Shown piece by piece: positions 10,906 through 20,734 of a DNA stretch of 64,000 bases. This DNA is from Enoplolaimus lenunculus (Eukaryota > Nematoda > Enoplea > Enoplida > Thoracostomopsidae). The stretch is taken from assembly GCA_030248215.1 (NCBI GenBank), contig JASANG010001872.1, forward strand, positions 124,001-188,000, written 5' to 3'. The stretch's first letter is position 1; every line of letters starts with the position of its first letter. Position numbers and translations under genes: made by a program. Under the pieces are notes generated by a model, which was given only the letters and a program-made list of their open reading frames with translations, had not been told where the DNA came from and did not search any database.

Positions 10906-11940
10906 TTAAGCACAGTCGTTGCACGTTATGGTGCGATTCATGTGGTCCTTGCACACTCGTTTTCCACATGACGAACAGCTCAATCTCGTAGATTTGCGAC
11001 AACTTGTAACCTGACATTTGGTCGGTTTACCAGATGTAGAAGGTTCGTTTCGCTTTTGAGGCAGCCCGTAAGCCATAAATGAATCCTTTGATTTTGCGTA
11101 AATTTTTTCACTACTGTAACGTTTGGTCATATTGTCTTGCGCTAGTTGTTCGGCTACTTTTTTCATGAAAACATTGCGTGACTTTTGATATCCGTTCAGT
11201 TTCATGACAATGAATGCGTTGTGCAACGCAATATCAATCATATTGAAAAAGCAGACTAGAGGATAACGATTCGTTTTGCGTTTGCAGGTAAAATCATCAA
11301 TGCAAGAGTCCATTACATCAACCCCGCCTTTTCCCAAATTATAATCCAAGATAACTGCTGGTTTTTTGTCCTCTCTGCTGGTGCAAACTTTGTTTTTCAC
11401 ATGAACTGAACTTAGTAATAGCACATTTTTATTTTTCTTTGGACAATAAGACGCCAACATTATGCGGTTATTGTGGTCCCATAAAAATCGGGTGCTATAG
11501 ACCTCTTGTTCTTTTGTTGACTTTAGCACCGGAGGTACGCTGCGGCGATTTGCCATTATTGTGCCTGTGCACGTTAGCCCACTTTGTAATAGGTCCACAG
11601 CCAATTCATGGGATGTGAAATAGCGGTCCATGAAAATGTTTCGCTGAGTGTTACAGTATGGTTGAATAAGATCCATTACGATGCGTTTAGCAAGCCCTAC
11701 GGCCCGTTCGCCTTCACGCCCTGTATAAATATTTCCTTTTAGGGCATATCCATTCCGAGCATCGCAAAGCCAGAATATTTTTACGCCGTACTTAGCAGGT
11801 TTCGCCGGCATGTACGCTCGCCCCGGTGCATATCCTCTATACCCGTAGAGCTGTTCATCTACTGTAAGTGATTCGGACGGTATATAATGAAGACGTAAGT
11901 TGGACTGAAATAGGTCCCAAACATCTCGTATAGCAGCCAT
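10906..11940 (-). CDS. piggyBac transposase, catalytic and C-terminal part
   Basis: 344 codons from an internal ATG at 11940. The piggyBac DDE/D residues are in place: Asp60 in FWLCDARNGYAL, Asp105 in IFMDRYFTSHEL and Asp208 in GKGGVDVMDSC, followed by CKRKTNRYPL. The diagnostic IPSESLTVDEQL and PAKPAKYGVKIF blocks precede them. The C-terminus (about residues 310-343) is a Cys/His-rich RING-like finger used by this family to bind its ends. The ATG at 11940 is probably not the original start, because in-frame residues upstream still read as transposase (RRERQKSDKMAAIRDVW). Translation probably once continued from the upstream ORF and is now separated by one frame shift. Apart from that, the catalytic domain looks intact, so the copy is young. 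Confidence 0.9.
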   Translation of the reverse strand: MAAIRDVWDLFQSNLRLHYIPSESLTVDEQLYGYRGYAPGRAYMPAKPAKYGVKIFWLCDARNGYALKGNIYTGREGERAVGLAKRIVMDLIQPYCNTQRNIFMDRYFTSHELAVDLLQSGLTCTGTIMANRRSVPPVLKSTKEQEVYSTRFLWDHNNRIMLASYCPKKNKNVLLLSSVHVKNKVCTSREDKKPAVILDYNLGKGGVDVMDSCIDDFTCKRKTNRYPLVCFFNMIDIALHNAFIVMKLNGYQKSRNVFMKKVAEQLAQDNMTKRYSSEKIYAKSKDSFMAYGLPQKRNEPSTSGKPTKCQVTSCRKSTRLSCSSCGKRVCKDHMNRTITCNDCA

Positions 11941-11969
11941 TTTGTCACTTTTTTGACGCTCCCGGCGAG

Positions 11970-12611
11970 TCAGTTGTTGTCGAATGTTACATTTTCCAGC
12001 AACTGTTTCATTCTGTTTTTTGACAGCGCGCAGCGGTAAAAGGGCCTGCTGTCGTTTTTGGTGAATAGTGAAGCCACTGGAGACATGTTATCGCGATCTG
12101 CACCAGCTCTGATTACCACCCCAAGCCAAGCTTTCAGCTCGCACATTGGTAGCGTTGAAAAATTGCGCGCCCGCAGTCGCCTACTAGTGAGTCGCTGAAT
12201 TGTATGTAAAATGGGCTCGTTTATATAAAGATAAAATGCTTGTGACTCTGTTGTAGGGTTTACTGCAGTGCCTTCGCGAAAGCGAATTATATTTCTAGCT
12301 AACACACGGACAGGCGGTGTTGTAGAATGCCACTCAACACCCGTCGCTGACCAAAACACATTACTTCCATTAGAAGTCTCGTCCATATCGCTCAACTCAC
12401 TACTAGATGCGTCCGATTGTTTTTGTAATTCACCATCACTATCTTGCTCATAAATAGCAGCCTCTTCACTACTGCATTGACCTAACTCAACTGATTCTGA
12501 GTCGTCATTTGAACTATTGTCGTCCGGTTTGTCATCTTCTGTCTCTGAATCACTTGGTTCTAATACACGTCGTACGACCTCAGTCAAAGATAATTTATGC
12601 AAACCTGACAT
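11970..12611 (-). CDS. piggyBac transposase, N-terminal part
   Basis: 213 codons from the ATG at 12611. The start is acidic and Ser-rich (EPSDSETEDDKPDD and onwards), as is usual at the N-terminus of piggyBac transposases. It is followed by the family's dimerisation/insertion region with recognisable blocks such as VVIRAGADRDN and FYRCALSKNRMKQLLENV. The frame stops at 11970-11972, just where homologues continue (VTFDNN then stop). The continuation lies in another frame a few bases on and resumes in the neighbouring ORF. A single one-base indel in the CAACAAC tract near 11975-11980 would explain this. The start is the first ATG after the 5' terminal region. Confidence 0.85.
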   Translation of the reverse strand: MSGLHKLSLTEVVRRVLEPSDSETEDDKPDDNSSNDDSESVELGQCSSEEAAIYEQDSDGELQKQSDASSSELSDMDETSNGSNVFWSATGVEWHSTTPPVRVLARNIIRFREGTAVNPTTESQAFYLYINEPILHTIQRLTSRRLRARNFSTLPMCELKAWLGVVIRAGADRDNMSPVASLFTKNDSRPFYRCALSKNRMKQLLENVTFDNN

Positions 12612-13018
12612 TTCCCTGACTTTACCTCACCATACAAAACCGTGTGTAAGAACAAAACGTTCCAATTCTTGTCAAAACTCAAACTATGATCAAATCAACA
12701 TCTGTCTACATATGTAGACGGTCGGGTTATATAGGTATATGACTCACTGTACAGCAAACTTTTGTTCCCACAATGCTATAAGTTTTTTATACTACTATAA
12801 CAGAATAATTATCGATGGAAATTAAACAATAGATTCTTAACTATGGCACCTGCCGAACAATCAATTGTCGAACTGGTTATGTCTACATATGTAGACTGTC
12901 GGGCCATTGAGGGTTAATAGTCTAAAACAGGGTTTTTTCGAACGATGCCAGTGACGAATCCTACTGTTACAGCTCACTGTGTTCGCTACTTGTGTATGGC
13001 CATTGAACTGATTAGCGC

Positions 13019-13158
13019 CAGGCCCGTAGCCAGCTCACCTTGCTAGGGGGGAGCTAAAAAATTTGAGTAGGGGCATTCAAGGGTTTTTAATAACTTGCAA
13101 GCGTGGTTGAAAAATTTTCAGCCCCCCCCCCTGGCCCCTTCCTTGGCTACGGGCCCGA
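13019..13158. mobile_element. MITE, family G, full copy
   Basis: Ends CAGGCCCGTAGCCAGCTCA and TTGGCTACGGGCCCG are inverted complements. The interior matches the other family G copies. It is one of the best preserved copies. Confidence 0.8.
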
Positions 13159-13830
13159 TTAGCCCGTGTCAGTGATTTCAAGCATTAAGCGTTTTGTGTT
13201 GATTCCTTTTCCCGAACCACTCTTGCTGTATTTGCTCATAAATAGAAACAATATTTCGTCAGCCTGCCCTGTTCCTTTATTTACAACGCAGTATGGAACA
13301 AGTCTCGATTAAAATTATATGTGGGCATCAGATGTCTGAACGTGGAGCAAAATCTAAATGTGTACTCAGTGTCTTAGACCCTGCTGTTTCACTTATGTAA
13401 GCCGTTCTCTATAACTTTAATACGTTACGTGGAGAATATATTTTTAAAATCTGAGTATGTTGCTATGACTATTGATAAAAGTAACATATACTTTGAGTAA
13501 TCAATCGAATTCTGTACTGAACATTATATTTGGGCCAGGGCGATTCGCTTTATCTAATTATGGTAGTTGTCCTTTATGGACTAATTTTGATTTTGGACTT
13601 TATCCAGTTTTATACGGATTTTAGTTAGGCAAATAGACTCTTGTTGATGTAGACTTAAAATAGTAACGCTGGACTCTTATACCTACCCGTGCGGCTCGTT
13701 TCACTACTAAGCATGTGCCGCTATGCCAATATTTTTGCGGTTATTATTTCATAAGAATGGTTTATTCCAATTAATTTTGTTCAAACATAAACGCAAGAGG
13801 AACCACAGGTTCCTGATCAAATGCGCTGAT
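13159..13830. other. No gene seen
   Basis: Nothing recognised. This stretch would be 3' flank of the candidate exon at 13831-13985, with an AATAAA on the minus strand near 13755. Confidence 0.3.
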
Positions 13831-13985
13831 TTACGCCAGCACGTGAATTTGACAGCATTCCAACTCGCTGCGAAGTGCAAAAAGTTTCAGCAGCAAATAA
13901 TCGGTATTTTTTGCAATGCAGATGCTGATATTACCGGTTTCGATACTGCATGCCGATTCATCGACGCATTTATAGTCACTGCAAG
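13831..13985 (-). CDS. Candidate terminal exon of a secreted cysteine-rich protein
   Basis: On the minus strand a good acceptor (GGTGATTCAG) ends at 13986. The exon then reads CSDYKCVDESACSIETG, and further on SELECCQIHVLA, before a TAA at 13833-13831. An AATAAA follows about 75 bases downstream. Six cysteines in about 50 residues, with a CxxxxCxxxxxC start and a final CC pair, recall clip-type or other small disulfide modules of extracellular proteins. The family is not certain. The opposite strand also has an open frame over this span, but it lacks cysteine patterning. I did not find an upstream exon. Family C repeat sequence begins 40 bases away, inside the presumed intron. Confidence 0.35.
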
Positions 13986-14025
13986 CTGAATCACCATTGG
14001 CTGACAAGTAGGACCAATCAAGCGC

Positions 14026-14222
14026 GGTATCACGACAATTCGTCGACCGATAATTCGACGCTCGACAACTTGTAATCCGAAATATGATCGACTAGATTGT
14101 CAATCAGTATGTTAAAGCTTGGGCTTAGGCTGAAGATTACGCTTGGGATTATGCTTAGACTTTTTCATAGGGTTTGGGACACTGTTTAGTGACAAGCTGT
14201 TGGGCGACGAACTGTCGTAGAG
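14026..14222. mobile_element. MITE, family C, best copy
   Basis: Left CACGACAATTCGTCGACCGA and right GGGCGACGAACTGTCGTAG are inverted repeats about 20 bp long. The next blocks, CGACAACTTGTAATCCGAAA and GTGACAAGCTGTTGG, are also paired. The core is a degenerate TTAGGC-like run (GGGCTTAGGCTGAAG and onwards). Confidence 0.7.
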
Positions 14223-14764
14223 TCATCAAGTGCGCACAAAGTGTCATGTTTTGACGCTTTCCATTACCTGGCTGTTATGACTGTGAAACTGAATTATACA
14301 AAAACAATATTTATGTTTCTATGTAGCTAACTGTTTGGGTTAGGGTTGCGGTATACTTTATTGAGCCAAACGCCGGCTTCACTCGGCCGCACGGCGGTGT
14401 GCGGTAATTTTATATAAAAAGTAGCACCTAAAAATAAGTTGACGATAGGTGGAATGGATCCTATAAATTTCTAACCAGGTAAAGAAGAGTTTCATAATTT
14501 GGTACTTTGTATACACTTGATTGTTTTTTTCTACTTGTCAGCCGAAGTTGCTTCAGTTCGGTTGTTTAAAAACCTATTACTAACTGGTGATAAGTGTTAC
14601 ACACATTTGAGAATACGGGCTTCGAAAATATGTTTTCTGATTTGTGCACGACATTTTTTGTACCAGGGTTGGGCACAGCAAAAAGCCAACGGAAAAGACG
14701 GTTTTTTTCGGTTTTTCTGTTTTTTTCCGAGGAGGTGGAAAAAGCGGAAAAACGAAAAACAACT
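14223..14764. other. No gene seen
   Basis: Nothing recognised except short A/T and purine-rich simple sequence near 14690-14760. The overlapping ORFs here read into the inverted-repeat element that follows. Confidence 0.3.
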
Positions 14765-15710
14765 ATTTATTGAGCGAAGCGAAACTCCGAGCGAAGCTCG
14801 GAGTTTCGCGAAGCGTTTTATGTTTTGTACTTGGGGGTCGAAAGGTGGATGTCCGTCCGTCCGTCTGTCCGTCTGTCCGTCCGAAAAGAATTTCAGGAAC
14901 GGCTGAACCGATTTTGATAAACTTTTTTTGTTTGAAATCCAATAATCCTGGGGTGTTAACCTCGCATTGGGGTTTTAAAATTTGGATCCGTTTATTAGCT
15001 ACAGGCTAATTTGCATAATAAATTAAGCCTAAATTAGTACTTTCCACAATATTTTACTAATTATTACAGTTAAAAGCAATCTAATTTTAGCATTAAAGGG
15101 TTTTGGATGCGAGGAATCTGTGTAGACTGTTTACAAACCTCCAAAACCGATAATTGAGCAGTTAGCTAATAGATAATTTGCATATTAGCAAGGGTATAAG
15201 CCTAAATTAGGACTTTTTACAATGTTTCACTAATTATTAAGGTTAAAAGCAATATAATTTCAGCACTAAAGGTTTTTTAGGTGCAAGGAATTTGAATAAA
15301 TTGTTTATAAACACCCAAAACCGATAATTGAATAGTTAGCTAATAACTAATTTGCATAATAGCTTAATTGACAAGACAAAACTAGGACTTTTTAAATTAT
15401 TTCAATAATTTTTAGGGTTCACTGAAGGTTTTTGGGTGCGAGGAATCTAAATAAATTGTTTACAAACCTCCAAAACCGATAATTGAATAGTTAGCTAATA
15501 GTAAATTTGCATATTAGCTTAATTGAAAAGACAAAATTAGGATTTTTTAAATTATTCCAAAAATTATAGGGTGGGTGAAGGGTTTTTGGGTGCGAGGAAT
15601 CTGAGGAAATTGCTTACAAACCTCCAAAACCGATAAATGAATAGTTAGCTAATAACTAATTTGCATATTACCTTAATTGCTTACGTGTGTTCGAGCTTCG
15701 CTCAATAAAT
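14765..15710. mobile_element. 946-bp non-autonomous element with internal satellite
   Basis: Ends ATTTATTGAGCGAAG (14765-14779) and CTTCGCTCAATAAAT (15696-15710) are a perfect 15-bp inverted repeat. Inside are a 14-bp perfect hairpin (14779-14809), a CCGTCCGTCTGT simple run (14848-14882) and a GAACGGCTGAACCGATTTTG block that is common in animal repeats. Five tandem units of about 154-174 bp follow, each with AAACCTCCAAAACCGATAAT and GTTAGCTAATA (repeats near 14994, 15161, 15335, 15490 and 15644). Confidence 0.75.
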
Positions 15711-16883
15711 GTAGTCCCACTACGACTGGTTATAATTTAAGTAAATCATTCGAAAAATAGCGACAAAACCAGGAAAATCTAAAATAAGGGACCGAGAGCC
15801 GCACAGGATATAGTGGAAGCACTCGCAAGCGAACCGAACCAGAAGCCAAACACCATTTTAGTGCTAAACCTTTAAATACAAAATCTTGGTCGCTCCCATT
15901 GGATCCGCCAGTGGAAAACATACGGCAATATATGTCTCTCTCCTAAACTTCTGGAAACACCAGGAAAACTCATGTTTACAGGTTCTAAATTCAACGGCTC
16001 TTTACTGAAGCTACGGTGGCTCCCCAGAGTTTGACACAGGCTGAGTAGTCTTACGTCTTATGTCGCGCCAACAGTCCTGAGGTGCTAAAAATGTATGCTA
16101 TACAAATGGTTTCATAATCAAACCGGAATCGCGTTGCATTCCTGCTACTATATACTACATTAATCTAAAAGTGATTGCTTACGTATCTATTTGAGATTTT
16201 TTTGTTTCTTTTTGAAACAACAATTATTGCAGATGTATGTCGTGTTTAGTTCGGAACGTAACTTCTGATTAATTTCATTTTTCATATATCAATTAAAACT
16301 ACAAATCCTGTTTGTATATTTTTTACCGGACTCAGCCGCGCAAGTTTGTGGTCACCTTAGCTGGCGTATGCACTTGACAGCTGTGTAGTTGTGTGTGATG
16401 TATGCTTACAAACATGTGTTATCAAATTCTGATACTTAAATAAAATAGTCATTTTATTCTTCTCGTGTCATTTTTTAAGTAGACAAATCATCCATCAACG
16501 TTTTTGCGCTTGCGGTAGGATTAGTACGTGTAAGGTTTTTAACCCTGTACTGCACTGACCCGAATAAGTAGGAGGGAATTAAGAGTCTGAGGTTCTTTGT
16601 TGAGTCTGAATCAACGGAAGTCTATTTCACGGAGCCCGTATATAAATGGAGAAAAACAAACCAATTATGATGATAGGTGGTGTTACGTGTATCTGAGAAT
16701 ACGGGCTTCGAAATACGTGTTTTTGATTTGTGCAGGACGATTTTTCTCTTCAAAAAGCCATGCTGTACTTACCCGAATAACTGCGTTTATTAGGTATACG
16801 GAGTTGCTATTTTGAGACTGAATCAACTGAAGTCTATTTCGCTAACTGGAGTCAGCGGGGATGGGCGGTCTCGGTTAAAAACC
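15711..16883. other. Repeat remnants, no gene seen
   Basis: It holds a GGATCCGCCAGTGG hAT-type end at about 15900. Around 16555-16830 there are two blocks (GACCCGAATAAGTAGGAGG and GAATCAACGGAAGTCTATTT, the latter repeated near 16820). These resemble the ends of family D (31244 and 40681). Confidence 0.4.
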
Positions 16884-17012
16884 GAGACCGAGAGCAAAAC
16901 TTGACTACCGAGACCAAAACTTGACTACCGAGACCAAAACTTGACTACCGAGACCAAAACTTGACTACCGAGACCAAACCTTGACTACCGAGACCAAACC
17001 TTGACTATCGAG
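16884..17012. repeat. 20-bp minisatellite (GAGACCAAAACTTGACTACC)
   Basis: Six head-to-tail copies of the 20-bp unit, the last two with AAACC for AAAAC. The flanking DNA carries the same GGTCTCGGTT/AACCGAGACC motif as an inverted pair (16870-16893). Confidence 0.85.
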
Positions 17013-17032
17013 ACCGGCCAGGAAAAGTCGGA

Positions 17033-17652
17033 TCTTTTCGGTTATCCTCCCAGCCCGCGTTAGCCCAAAAGTGGTCGGATTTTGAAAATTTTTGCATATT
17101 TTAGCTTCTCATAATTTGCCCAGGTCATTACACTCAAATTTGAATCTTTGAAAAATTCGATTTTTTATGGTCCCAAGATTCCCCCTAGGGATACAAAAAA
17201 TTTTCTTGTCCAAAAGTTTAACAAATTATATATTATTTGTGCAGTTTGCAGAGCTGAATCCAACGGTGTTAAATTTTTTACAATCAGACGATTAGTTAAC
17301 GAGTTATGGTCAATTAACTGATTTGGCGCCGACCCAAATTGTTGGCAGCGCGCCAAATCAGCTATTTGACAATAACTCGTTAACTGATCGTCTGATTACA
17401 AAAACTTTAACAACCATTGGACGCAACTCTGCAAATTGCATCGAATGATATATAATTTGTCAAAGCTTCTGACAAAAATTGTTTTGGGTGCCGATGGGGA
17501 AGCTTGGGACCTTAAAAAATTGAATTTTTCAAAAGTACAAATTTGGCCGTGGAATGATCAGGGGAAGCAATGAGATGCTGAAATATGCAAAAAATTTTCA
17601 AAATCCGGCCACTTTTGGGCAAACGCGAGCTGGGGGGATAAACCGAAAAGTA
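17033..17652. mobile_element. MITE, family B, full copy
   Basis: Ends ATCTTTTCGGTTATCC and GGATAACCGAAAAGT-like are inverted. The pairing goes on inward for over 100 bp (CCAGCCCGCGTTAGCCC against GGGCAAACGCGAGCTGG), so most of the 620 bp folds. It is inserted into DNA carrying the GAGACC minisatellite, since ATCTCGGTC resumes straight after the right end. Confidence 0.8.
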
Positions 17653-18179
17653 ATCTCGGTCAATTTTTTGGTCACCACTGGAAAAATGAAAAGTTTCAAA
17701 AGAAATTATTATCTGATGCTTTTTTCGTATTTTTTGTGTTTTTGACAGTTTTTGTGTTTTACATAGTTTTTTTGGTTTCTTCAGAATATCTGCCCGAAAT
17801 TATTGTGCAACTATGAAACTTCATAATTTTACAGAAAAATTTTATTCATCAGCCATCACTTGTCTGGGTTCAAAACCTGTAAAACTCAAAAAAGCGAGAC
17901 CGAAGCCGAGAATAAAATAGCTAAAGTCCAAAATTAGTAACTAGTCCATAAACGACAATTACACTAATTGTATAGCCCAAATGCTTCCTTGTCCAAATCT
18001 GGTTCCCGATGCCCATAGTCTTTGTTTATATGAGCAAATATTAATAATATACCTCTTATTGGAGATAAATGACAAGGTATAAAAATATGATTGCGACCAT
18101 GGGGATACGTATAGGATTCTAAGTTTACTTTCAGATGGAAACCATGCGGCTTCGAAATCAAACTTTCTCGGTACCTTGA
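17653..18179. other. No gene seen
   Basis: AT-rich. It holds one more GCGAGACCGAAGCCGAGA block near 17895, related to the minisatellite element at 16884. No coding exon is supported. Confidence 0.3.
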
Positions 18180-18335
18180 CTACCTGGTACCCTAAGCATA
18201 AGTCTAGGCGTAATCTTACTTCTAACTTCTAAGCGTAATGCTGATCGACAAATAATAGTAGAGTCGTGAAGCTTTCAGAAACGAACGAATCACAAGTTGT
18301 CGGTGGACGAGTTGTCAAGCGTTGAATTGTATAAT
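18180..18335. repeat. Partial family C element
   Basis: TTAGGC-like core (CCTAAGCATAAGTCTAGGC), then CACAAGTTGTCGGTGGACGA and GTTGTCAAGCGTTGAATTGT. The left end is missing or too diverged. Confidence 0.45.
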
Positions 18336-18414
18336 ACCCACAACAGTCTATTAGTAATTATGCAAAATATGTACATTTTTGCCGACGTGCTGATTTCGTA
18401 TCATATTTATAGCA

Positions 18415-19180
18415 GTGACGGATCACAATTTTTTGGTGGGCTGGGATATACCTATTAGGTTGACCACGCCCCCCTGCAGCGCCGGATTAAAGGGGGGCAC
18501 GGGCCCCGGGCCTCCCACCAACCGAAAACCGACGATATCTATGATTCAATTGATAACAAGCGAACAAAAATTTTTTCGCGGACCACGAAGTTATACAAGC
18601 TGTGAAACATTCCATTGGGGAGTCCTCTCGGATCTGTTTGGGGGCGGCCGACTATTCTTACTCTAACGCCGGTTGTACCACTACACGATTTTTAGGCAGT
18701 ACTGATTGCGTTCTTCGGCAGGGTTATACACAAGGGTGTGCAAAATAATTTTCCAAATGTTGAGAAACTTCTTCAGCTTTACCTAATTTTCTGGTTTCTA
18801 AAAGGTTGGGTCTGAGCAGCTAAGAATATATACCATCTATCATTTGTGATCCCAAACTTATGCTATTACGATGAAAAGTTGCGTAGCCTGGTTGGCTTTG
18901 ACACCTAGTTCAGAATTCCCTTTTAGGTCTCTAAATCTTTGGTGGGCTGGGTAACAACTGGACGAGGCCGAATCGTTAGCCACGTGAGCACGACTTGAAG
19001 AAAATATCGCGATCAAAAAACTAAACCGTATTGTCAGACTGTAGTACGAAGCTTCAGTTTACAGTGTTCGCCCGTGTACTTTTGTTTATGAAATATTTCT
19101 AGGCACTAGGAGTTGAAACATAGTGAGCGAAGGTTACGTAACTGGTATTTAGGCTGAGTTTTCGAAGCGGTCGAGAAGCT
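18415..19180. repeat. Diverged long repeat shared with 39410-39780
   Basis: Blocks such as TGGGCTGGGTAACAACTGGA, CACGTGAGCACGACTTGAAG and TTTAGGCTGAGTTTTCGAAG recur in the same order at 39500-39740. A GGGGGGCACGGGCCCCGGG segment near 18490 looks like a separate insertion. Family unknown. Confidence 0.5.
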
Positions 19181-19618
19181 GTACATTGTTTCAATATTAA
19201 ATCCCTCTACTGTCTCAAAACATTTCTTTATTCATAAAGTGCAGGGTCTAAACCACCAATCGAAACCGCCCCTTACTTGTGTACTTGTAAAGTTTTGCGC
19301 AATGTTTCTTACTATCGTTAGTTTTGAGCTGGTCTTGCTGAGGAATTGAAATTGCTGTGTTCCTTTGAACAGAGCTGCAGCTAAAATTTTTCTAAAAGTA
19401 ACCAGTAAAAAGCCTCGCGAGCGAGAATCCAAGCGTAAAATTTTTTTGTATCTAATGTGAATTATGACGCACGTACTGATGCTGATTGAAGGTGGCCCTT
19501 TCAGCGTCCCTGTTGGTACGTGTAGGTCCGTGTAGGAGCTTTGGTTGACGACACTGTCGAGCGGCAAGTTTGAAGGGCGACTGAATTGTCGTCCGTTCAT
19601 TGCTGTGTGCGAACTCTT

Positions 19619-19950
19619 AAGGGTTGCGCTATATTTGACGTCCGGCGCCGTGCGTCACCGTGCGTCACTCGTACGACGCCGTTTGTAGCCGTACGACGCC
19701 GTCTGTCACCGTACGTCATCCGTACGACGCCGTCTGTCACCGTGCGTCATCCGTACCGCGCCGTTCGTCACCGTGCGTCATCCGTACGGCGCCGTTCGTC
19801 ACCGTGCGTCATCCGTACGACGCCGTCCGTCACCGTGCGTCACCCGTACGGCGCCGTCCGTCACCATTGTTATCGTACATGGGTTATTTGCGTACGACAC
19901 TGCACGGTGTTACACGGAGCCGCACGTCAAAAAAAGTAAAGCGCAACCTA
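19619..19950. mobile_element. Inverted-repeat element with 30-bp minisatellite core
   Basis: Ends AGGGTTGCGCTATATTTGAC and AAAAGTAAAGCGCAACCT are inverted. The core (about 19640-19870) is seven or so copies of an approximately 30-bp unit near CCGTCACCGTGCGTCATCCG plus TACGGCG. A second copy in the other orientation lies at 32969-33197. ORFs across the core exist in several frames because the unit length is a multiple of three, so they are not genes. Confidence 0.8.
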
Positions 19951-20426
19951 AAGGCTTAAGATGTTGTTCGATTATTTACAGAGTTTATATTAATAATAAA
20001 CATACGTTTCATACATATATAAGTTGCTTAATTGTAGAGTCAAAATTCAATAGTGACCATAACCATCTACACGTAGTGATTTCTTGGCCAAAATTCCAGT
20101 CAGATAATTTCAAAAACATACCGGTTACTTCGTTGAAAACCTGGACGCGAAATGTTTACTGCAGATTATCGGTTTAATCGTTGGATTGAGGTAAATTATT
20201 CAGTAACATGTATTTATATATTAATTTGCGACCGGATATTAATTTACCGGATATATATACCAGAAACGGACACGGATATTGAATGAAATTTATTTTTCGC
20301 TTTCTTTAGCGTGCTCAAGGTTTCCGTCTGTTATACAGTTCATTATTGCTGCTCATAAACTGAAATTATTTAATGCAAAAATGCGTTTAACTCTCGCTCG
20401 CTTGCATAAGTTAATAAAAGTAGCGG
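19951..20426. other. No gene seen
   Basis: AT-rich, with repeated GGATATTAATTTACCGGATA-like blocks near 20230-20275. No exon supported. Confidence 0.3.
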
Positions 20427-20734
20427 GTCTTTTCGGTTATCCCCCCAGCCCGCGTTTGCCAAAATCTGGCCGGATTTTAAAAATTTTTGCTTAGTTGAGC
20501 TTCTCATGGCCTCCCTTGATCATCAAATGGTATATAATTTGCTAAAATTTTGGACAAAACTATTTTTTGGGTCCCATGGGGGGCCTTGGAACCTTAAAAA
20601 ATCGAATTTTTTAAAAATTCAAATTTGGGTGTGAAATGATCAGGGCAAGTCATGAGAAGCTCAAATATGCAAAAATTCTCACAATCTGACCACTTTTGGG
20701 CAAACGCGGGCTGGGGCGATAACCGAAAAGACCC
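20427..20734. mobile_element. MITE, family B, short full copy
   Basis: Begins GGGTCTTTTCGGTTATCCCC and ends GGCGATAACCGAAAAGACCC, an inverted repeat of about 20 bp that continues inward. At 308 bp it is an internally shortened version of 17033-17652. Confidence 0.85.

Larger units (their letters stand above)
10712..12913. mobile_element. piggyBac DNA transposon, almost whole
   Basis: The element is bounded by TTAA at 10708-10711 and 12914-12917, the target duplication piggyBac elements always make. Left end CCCTCAACGGCCCG and right end CGGGCCATTGAGGG are inverted repeats of 14 bp with one mismatch. A 16-bp perfect palindrome, GTCTACATATGTAGAC, occurs three times near the ends (10755-10770, 12704-12719, 12881-12896), probably as subterminal transposase-binding sites. 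It encodes a transposase on the minus strand (two entries below). About 2.2 kb is the usual length for an autonomous piggyBac. Confidence 0.93.

Noticed and set aside
16884-17012. Possible CRISPR-like array
   Set aside because: The units abut without spacers and the host is an animal; it is a minisatellite.
19586-20177. Overlapping ORFs of 99-134 codons
   Set aside because: Read through the approximately 30-bp minisatellite of the inverted-repeat element at 19619-19950; same artefact.
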